From Longitalea arenae (GTDB taxonomy: Bacteria > Bacteroidota > Bacteroidia > Chitinophagales > Chitinophagaceae), in the NCBI RefSeq assembly GCF_016924755.1, contig NZ_JAFFJX010000001.1, positions 558,001 to 622,000 of the forward strand: 64,000 bases of DNA. Reading direction: 5' to 3'. The position numbers and the translations under genes were made by a program. The notes beneath the pieces are model-generated. The model saw only the letters and a program-made list of their open reading frames with translations. It ran no database searches and had not been told where the DNA came from. Shown here piece after piece: positions 59,190 through 64,000 of this stretch. How positions within the stretch are numbered: the stretch's first letter is position 1; each line of letters starts with the position of its first letter.

Positions 59190-61031
59190 ATGGCAAACGA
59201 GTTGGAACGGCATACAGCTGATGCCGCAGTGATAGATGTACATAATGGCGACGGACATGCAGCGCATCCTCAATCCTTCTGGACTAAATACATTTTTAGC
59301 CAGGACCATAAAATGATCGCCCGGCAGTTCCTGATCACGGGCATGGTATGGGCGATCATCGGGGCTGCCTTTTCAGTACTGTTCAGGATACAGCTTGCTT
59401 ATTCGGGCGAAGAATATCCTGTATTGGAAGCCCTTTTCGGCCGTTGGGCCACCGGCGGGGCCATTACTGCAGAGTTTTATTATGCACTGGTGACCATGCA
59501 TGGCACCATCATGATCTTTTTTGTATTGACGGCCGGACTGAGCGGCACCTTTGCGAATCTGCTGATCCCACTACAGTGTGGGGCCCGCGATATGGCCTCG
59601 CCATTACTGAACATGCTTTCTTATTGGTTCTTTTTTGCGGCCAGCGTCGTAATGCTCAGCTCATTATTTCTACAAACCGGCCCAGCCAGCGGAGGATGGA
59701 CGGCCTATCCGCCACTAAGTGCACTGGGGGATGCACAGCCCGGATCGAAAAAAGGGATGGATTACTGGCTCATCTCCCTTGCCTTGTTCGTAGTGAGCAC
59801 CCTGCTGGGCGGTGTCAATTATATTACAACGATCCTGAACCTGCGTACAAAAGGGATGACCATGACCCGCTTACCGTTGACGGTCTGGGCCCTGTTCTTC
59901 ACCGCTGTATTGGGTTTACTGGCCTTCCCCGTATTGTTATCTGCTTTTATATTATTGCTATTCGACCGGCATGGGGGCACCAGTTTTTACCTCGATGATA
60001 TTTTTCTGAGTACCACCAACCAGGCATTGCCAAACGAAGATGGGAACGCCATTTTATACCAGCACCTGTTCTGGTTCCTGGGGCATCCTGAAGTGTATAT
60101 TGTTATTCTCCCGGCCATGGGCATTGCCTCCGAAGTGATCAGTGTCAATGCACGGAAACCCATTTTTGGTTATACCGCCATGGTAGGCTCACTGTTTGCC
60201 ATTGCCATCTTATCGTTTTTGGTATGGGCGCATCACATGTTCGTTTCCGGTATGAACCCCTTCCTGGGGTCGGTATTTGTGCTGTTAACCCTGCTGATAG
60301 CCATCCCCTCGGCGATAAAGGTATTTAACTGGCTGGCCACATTATGGCGGGGCAATATCCGTTTTACGCCGGCAATGCTCTTTGCCATCGGGTTTGTGAG
60401 TATGTTCATTTCCGGCGGCCTTACCGGCATCTGGCTGGGAAACTCTACTATCGACATCCACGTACATGACACCTACTTCGTCATTGCGCATTTTCACCTG
60501 GTAATGGGAGTTGCTGCCATGTTCGGTATGTTTGCCGGCATCTACCATTGGTTTCCCAAAATGTATGGCCGGCATATGAACGCAACCTTATCTTATCTGC
60601 ACTTTTGGATCACATTAGTAGGCGCCTATTGCATTTTCTGGCCTATGCATTACCTCGGACTGGCAGGTGTGCCGCGGCGTTATTTTGATTATAGCCAATG
60701 GGAGTCTTTCAATCATTTCGACGGAGTAAACAAGTTCATCACCATTGCATCGATGATCGTTTTTGCCATACAGCTGCTTTTTGTATTCAACTTCTTTTAT
60801 TCCATCTTCAAGGGCAGAAAGGTAAATACCAAAAATCCCTGGGAGGCCACTACGCTTGAGTGGACCACCCCCATTCTGCCGCCGCATGGCAACTGGGAAG
60901 ACGAGATCCCGGAAGTGCATCGCTGGGCATATGATTATGACAAAGACGAAAGGTCGTTTATACCACAAACCGAGCCGGTTCGGGCAAGTGAGGTCGAAGG
61001 GAAGAAGGAGGTTGATAAGTTGAAAGGCTAG
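59190..61031 (+). CDS. coxA: cytochrome c oxidase subunit I
   Basis: A 613-residue membrane protein with about 12 transmembrane helices. It holds all metal ligands of heme-copper oxidases of type A: His104 (heme a, MHGTIM), CuB ligands His299 with cross-linked Tyr303 (LGHPEVY) and His348/His349 (WAHHMF), His434 (heme a3) and His436 (heme a) in HDTYFVIAHFHLV. It reduces oxygen to water and pumps protons. No subunit II or III, nor an assembly gene, is adjacent, which is unusual. The stop codon lies inside the first unit of a heptad array. Confidence 0.96.
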   Translation: MANELERHTADAAVIDVHNGDGHAAHPQSFWTKYIFSQDHKMIARQFLITGMVWAIIGAAFSVLFRIQLAYSGEEYPVLEALFGRWATGGAITAEFYYALVTMHGTIMIFFVLTAGLSGTFANLLIPLQCGARDMASPLLNMLSYWFFFAASVVMLSSLFLQTGPASGGWTAYPPLSALGDAQPGSKKGMDYWLISLALFVVSTLLGGVNYITTILNLRTKGMTMTRLPLTVWALFFTAVLGLLAFPVLLSAFILLLFDRHGGTSFYLDDIFLSTTNQALPNEDGNAILYQHLFWFLGHPEVYIVILPAMGIASEVISVNARKPIFGYTAMVGSLFAIAILSFLVWAHHMFVSGMNPFLGSVFVLLTLLIAIPSAIKVFNWLATLWRGNIRFTPAMLFAIGFVSMFISGGLTGIWLGNSTIDIHVHDTYFVIAHFHLVMGVAAMFGMFAGIYHWFPKMYGRHMNATLSYLHFWITLVGAYCIFWPMHYLGLAGVPRRYFDYSQWESFNHFDGVNKFITIASMIVFAIQLLFVFNFFYSIFKGRKVNTKNPWEATTLEWTTPILPPHGNWEDEIPEVHRWAYDYDKDERSFIPQTEPVRASEVEGKKEVDKLKG

Positions 61032-61260
61032 CGGCTAATGGCTAGTGGTAAATAGAGGGTGGGTAGTGGCTGGTAGCTGTGGCCGGTAGGGCTCTTATTG
61101 AAGCTGGCGGTAAGTAGCTAGGGCTGGTAAGGCTTTTATTTCCAGGCTCATAACAGATCGCCTGCTTCGCTATTGCGAAATCTATGATAATGTTTTTCTC
61201 CCTGGCCATTTACCACTAACCACGCGCCATTCCCTACGCGCCCTACCAGCCATTTTCTAC
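61026..61260. repeat. facing 7-bp-period arrays between convergent coxA and gpmI
   Basis: The left arm (61026-61088) has about nine heptads of the type GGCTAGC, GGCTAAT, GGCTAGT, GGTAAAT. The right arm (61204-61260) has inverse heptads TACCACT, AACCACG, CGCCATT, CCCTACG. TAGTGGTAAAT (61043-61053) is perfectly complementary to ATTTACCACTA (61208-61218). The loop is 154 bp and holds no gene. Confidence 0.85.
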
Positions 61261-61269
61261 TTGCCCCGC

Positions 61270-62793
61270 TTAAATCAAAACTTCCCCGGTCATTTCTGCA
61301 GGGATAGGCAGATTCATCATCGTAAGAATAGTAGGGGCAATATCGCCCAGTTTACCGGGTTTAATGCTTCCCTTAAAGTTTTTATCAATAATGAACAAAG
61401 GCACCAGGTTCAGGGTATGTGCTGTATTGGGTGTGCCATCTTCATTGATGAGGTAATCAGCGTTACCATGGTCGGCAGTTAAGAAGACCGTATAACCATG
61501 TTCCAGGGCTGCGGTAACAACACGCTCAACGCATTGGTCAACTGTTTCAACCGCTTTGACCGCAGCAGAGAAAACACCGGTATGGCCTACCATATCGGCA
61601 TTCGCATAGTTCAGGCAAATGAAATCAGCAGATTCCTTTTCAATTTCAGGAACAATGGCATCCGTTACTTCAACGGCGCTCATCTCCGGCTTCAGATCGT
61701 AGGTAGCTACTTTCGGGGAAGGGATCAGTAAACGGCGTTCGCCTTCAAAAGGCGTTTCACGGCCGCCGCTAAAAAAGAAAGATACGTGCGGATATTTTTC
61801 GGTTTCGGCTATGCGTATTTGTTTTTTACCATTATTGGCCAGTATTTCACCAAGTGTATTGTTCAGGTTGTCGTTCTCGAAAACCACACCTACATTGTTG
61901 AAGGTTTTATCATACTCCGTCATGGTAGTATAGTTCAACGACAATTTTTTCATGCCGAAATCGGGCATATCGGTTTGAGAAAGCACCTGGGTGATCTCGC
62001 GGCAACGGTCGGTACGGAAATTAAAGCAGATCACTGCATCACCTTCCTGGATAGTAGCCAGTGGTTTTTGATCGGCGCCGACAATGACCGTTGGTTTTAT
62101 GAATTCATCGGTCACGTTCGCAGCATATGATTGTTCAATGGCTTTCAGGGCATCGCTTGCTTTTTCGCCTATGCCATTGACCAGGGTGTCGTAGGCAAGT
62201 TTAACGCGTTCCCACCGTTTATCGCGGTCCATGGCATAATACCGGCCGCTTACAGAGGCAATTTTACCGGTAGTTTCGTTCAGGTGGCGTTGTAAGTCGG
62301 TCACATAACCCAGGCCGCTTTTAGGATCGGTATCGCGGCCGTCGGTAAAAGCATGGATAAACAGATCCTGCACGCCTTCTTTGGCGCATAAAGTTACCAG
62401 TGCTTTCAGGTGATTGGTATGTGAGTGCACACCGCCATCGCTCACCAAACCGATCAGGTGCAGCGGTTTTTTATTGTCTTTGCTGTAGCGGATGGCTTTT
62501 AACAATACTTCATTTTTGAAGAAGGAACCATCGCGCACAGCTACATTGATGCGTTGCAATTCCTGGTAAACGATGCGGCCGGCGCCCAGGTTCAGGTGAC
62601 CTACCTCGCTGTTTCCCATTTGTCCATCGGGTAAACCAACCAGTTCGCCGCAGGTAGTTAAGGTAGTATTAGGATATTTCGCGTACAAAGAGCTTACAAA
62701 GGGCGTATTCGCATTCTGAATTGCATCTGAAGATTTAACCTTTCCAAGGCCCCAACCGTCCATGATGACTAATATGGTCTTATTAGCTTGCAT
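61270..62793 (-). CDS. gpmI: 2,3-bisphosphoglycerate-independent phosphoglycerate mutase
   Basis: A 507-residue two-metal (Mn) enzyme that converts 3- to 2-phosphoglycerate in glycolysis and gluconeogenesis. The phosphatase half starts with ILVIMDGWGLG and holds the nucleophile Ser62 in GQMGNSEVGHLNLGAGR. The transferase half contains GRDTDPKSGLGY and ISGRYYAMDRDKRWERVKLAY. The C-terminal metal sites are in DMVGHTG and FLTADHGNAD. Length is normal. It converges with coxA and its promoter faces the DUF4783-like gene. Confidence 0.96.
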   Translation of the reverse strand: MQANKTILVIMDGWGLGKVKSSDAIQNANTPFVSSLYAKYPNTTLTTCGELVGLPDGQMGNSEVGHLNLGAGRIVYQELQRINVAVRDGSFFKNEVLLKAIRYSKDNKKPLHLIGLVSDGGVHSHTNHLKALVTLCAKEGVQDLFIHAFTDGRDTDPKSGLGYVTDLQRHLNETTGKIASVSGRYYAMDRDKRWERVKLAYDTLVNGIGEKASDALKAIEQSYAANVTDEFIKPTVIVGADQKPLATIQEGDAVICFNFRTDRCREITQVLSQTDMPDFGMKKLSLNYTTMTEYDKTFNNVGVVFENDNLNNTLGEILANNGKKQIRIAETEKYPHVSFFFSGGRETPFEGERRLLIPSPKVATYDLKPEMSAVEVTDAIVPEIEKESADFICLNYANADMVGHTGVFSAAVKAVETVDQCVERVVTAALEHGYTVFLTADHGNADYLINEDGTPNTAHTLNLVPLFIIDKNFKGSIKPGKLGDIAPTILTMMNLPIPAEMTGEVLI

Positions 62794-62933
62794 ATAAAGT
62801 AGTGATTATGTTTGGTTTGTTACAGAAAGCTGCAAAGGTAATGCAATGCTGCGGTAGTACTAATTTTTGGCAGCATTCTTACTTTGGCATATTTTTAGCG
62901 AATTTAGCGGTGAAAAGTAAAAATTGCACATTT

Positions 62934-63323
62934 ATGAAAAAGTATCTGGGATTTGCGATGGTAGCCATTTCGCTGGTCCTGGTGTCATTTTCACCCCTTT
63001 ATTCTATCGACGACGTAGTAGCTGCTATGAAGACTGGTAATGCCACCCAATTATCGAAGTATTTCGATTCGCGAGTGGACCTGTCATTACCGGGAAAAAG
63101 CGACAATTACAGCAAAAGCCAGGCTGAAATGATCTTAAAAGACTTTTTTGCCAACAACACTGTAAAGAACTTCGTAGTGAAACATAAAGGGGAGCAAAAT
63201 GGCTCCCAGTTCTGCATTGGTTTACTGCAAACCAAAAATGGCAACTTCCGCACAAAATTCTTTATGAAGCAAAAGGGCGACCAGCAGGTTGTTCAGGAGC
63301 TTGGTTTTGAGATCATGGAATAA
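62934..63323 (+). CDS. DUF4783-like secreted protein
   Basis: A 129-residue protein. The first 23 residues form a signal peptide (MKKYLGFAMVAISLVLVSFS). The mature domain (about 25-129: SIDDVVAAMKTGNATQLSKYFDSRVDLSLPG) has an NTF2-like fold and fits DUF4783, a family known from Bacteroidota. Its ligand and role are unknown. In related genomes it lies directly before nadC, as here. ATG at 62934 is preferred because it yields the signal peptide; the frame runs further up to 62802. Confidence 0.85.
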   Translation: MKKYLGFAMVAISLVLVSFSPLYSIDDVVAAMKTGNATQLSKYFDSRVDLSLPGKSDNYSKSQAEMILKDFFANNTVKNFVVKHKGEQNGSQFCIGLLQTKNGNFRTKFFMKQKGDQQVVQELGFEIME

Positions 63324-63386
63324 CCGCCGGGAACAGGCAACAGACAATCAATAACCATCAGGCAAGGGAAAAACGGCTTTTATAGT

Positions 63387-63425
63387 TCAGGTGCCAGGTA
63401 AACCTGGTGCCTAAGTGATTTTTTG
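63387..63425 (+). terminator. terminator before nadC
   Basis: AGG-TG-CCAGGT and ACCTGG-TG-CCT (63389-63412) form a stem with a 2x2 internal mismatch, followed by six Ts near 63419. Confidence 0.7.
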
Positions 63426-63455
63426 CCGGTTGCTTATTGCCGCTTGGCAATTGAT

Positions 63456-63463
63456 TACCTTTG
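63456..63463 (+). promoter_or_regulatory. -7 element of nadC
   Basis: TACCTTTG matches the consensus TAnnTTTG exactly and ends only 4 bp before the nadC ATG, so the transcript would have almost no leader. A TATTG (63435-63439) could be the -33 element at 16 bp. Confidence 0.65.
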
Positions 63464-63467
63464 TAGC

Positions 63468-64000
63468 ATGTTTACATTCAATGAACAGCTTCATCATCTG
63501 ATTGCGTCTGCCCTGCAGGAAGATACCGGCGATGGCGATCATTCCACGCTGTCAGTGATCCCGGCAGATGCAAAAGGTAAAGCTGTGTTAAAGATCAAGC
63601 AGTCTGGCACCATGGCCGGCATGCAGGTGGCCGAAGCTGTTTTCAGGTATAAAGAACCGTCGGCCCGGTTTATCGCTTTTAAAAAAGACGGCGATCATAT
63701 GGAAGCCGGTGAAAATGCTTTTGAGGTCATTGCTTCCATTCATACCATTCTCCAATGCGAACGGCTGGTGCTGAACTGTATGCAGCGGATGAGCGGCATT
63801 GCGACACTTACCCGTGCGTATACCGACCGGCTGAAAGGGTATGCGACCCGTTTACTGGACACCCGTAAAACAACACCCGGTTTTCGCCTGCTGGAAAAAG
63901 AGGCGGTGCGCATCGGGGGCGGTCATAATCACCGCATGGGTTTGTATGATATGATCATGCTGAAGGATAATCATATTGATTACTGTGGCGGCCTGGAAAA
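63468..64000 (+). CDS. nadC: nicotinate-nucleotide pyrophosphorylase, N-terminal part
   Basis: The first 177 residues are in the window; the gene runs off the right edge. Quinolinate phosphoribosyltransferase makes nicotinate mononucleotide from quinolinate and PRPP in NAD synthesis. The sequence shows LIASALQEDTGDGDHSTLSVIP (N-terminal family motif), then LNCMQRMSGIATLT, TRLLDTRKTTPGFRLLEKEAVRIGGGHNHRMGLYDMIMLKDNHID with the phosphate- and PRPP-binding Arg, Lys and His residues. The product is also a substrate of CobT, encoded about 38 kb away. Confidence 0.95.
   Translation, partial: MFTFNEQLHHLIASALQEDTGDGDHSTLSVIPADAKGKAVLKIKQSGTMAGMQVAEAVFRYKEPSARFIAFKKDGDHMEAGENAFEVIASIHTILQCERLVLNCMQRMSGIATLTRAYTDRLKGYATRLLDTRKTTPGFRLLEKEAVRIGGGHNHRMGLYDMIMLKDNHIDYCGGLE

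Overview
This window comes from the chromosome of a Bacteroidota bacterium, most likely a member of the Chitinophagaceae (Niastella/Chitinophaga type). The support is a complete gldK-gldL-gldM-gldN block for type IX secretion and gliding, several TonB-dependent receptors, a propeller-type sensor, an ECF sigma factor beside a membrane/beta-barrel protein, and Bacteroidota promoters of the form TTG-N19/22-TAnnTTTG. No rRNA, prophage, insertion sequence or CRISPR array was seen. One tRNA gene, tRNA-Arg(CCG), is present.

Layout. 1-5 kb: end of an Oar-like TonB receptor, a drug-type MFS exporter divergent from an Lrp/AsnC regulator, and an SDR dehydrogenase behind an AraC regulator; a 31-bp motif is shared by the promoters of these last two. 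5-16 kb: serine hydrolase, a propeller sensor ending in a LuxR-type helix-turn-helix, a small secreted protein plus a PL14-like lipoprotein, a BlaI/M56 pair with a double palindromic operator, and a GH3 glycosidase. 15.6-20.2 kb: a Crp-family regulator followed by YceI, tautomerase, SDR, a lumazine-binding-like lipoprotein, nitronate monooxygenase and a MerR/TipAS regulator. 22.3-30.9 kb: a minus-strand cobalamin import and salvage cluster headed by a cobalamin riboswitch with its own promoter: btuB-like receptor, DUF6580 membrane protein, BtuF-like protein, CWC protein, cobU, a Dph6-like ATP pyrophosphatase, cobT, cobS and cobC. 31-45.6 kb: a second TonB receptor, amino acid permease, PLP gamma-lyase family enzyme, TolC plus membrane fusion protein, gpsA, a 36-residue membrane peptide gene, hemW, a BamA/TamA-like protein, DUF4271 and hemD. 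45.9-53 kb: a DUF255 thioredoxin-domain protein and gldKLMN. 53-64 kb: uvrC, a lipoprotein, a beta-barrel protein with its ECF sigma factor, coxA, gpmI, a DUF4783-like protein and the start of nadC.

The most unusual non-coding feature is a set of short arrays with an exact period of 7 or 8 bp in many intergenic spaces. Several are built as two facing arms that can fold into a hairpin. They lie against a tRNA, a cobalamin riboswitch, a gpsA promoter, the start of a BamA-like gene and a convergent gene pair. These arrays, the 31-bp AraC-type operator pair and the Dph6-like gene in the B12 cluster are the main leads. All function calls rest on reading the sequence; no database search was run.
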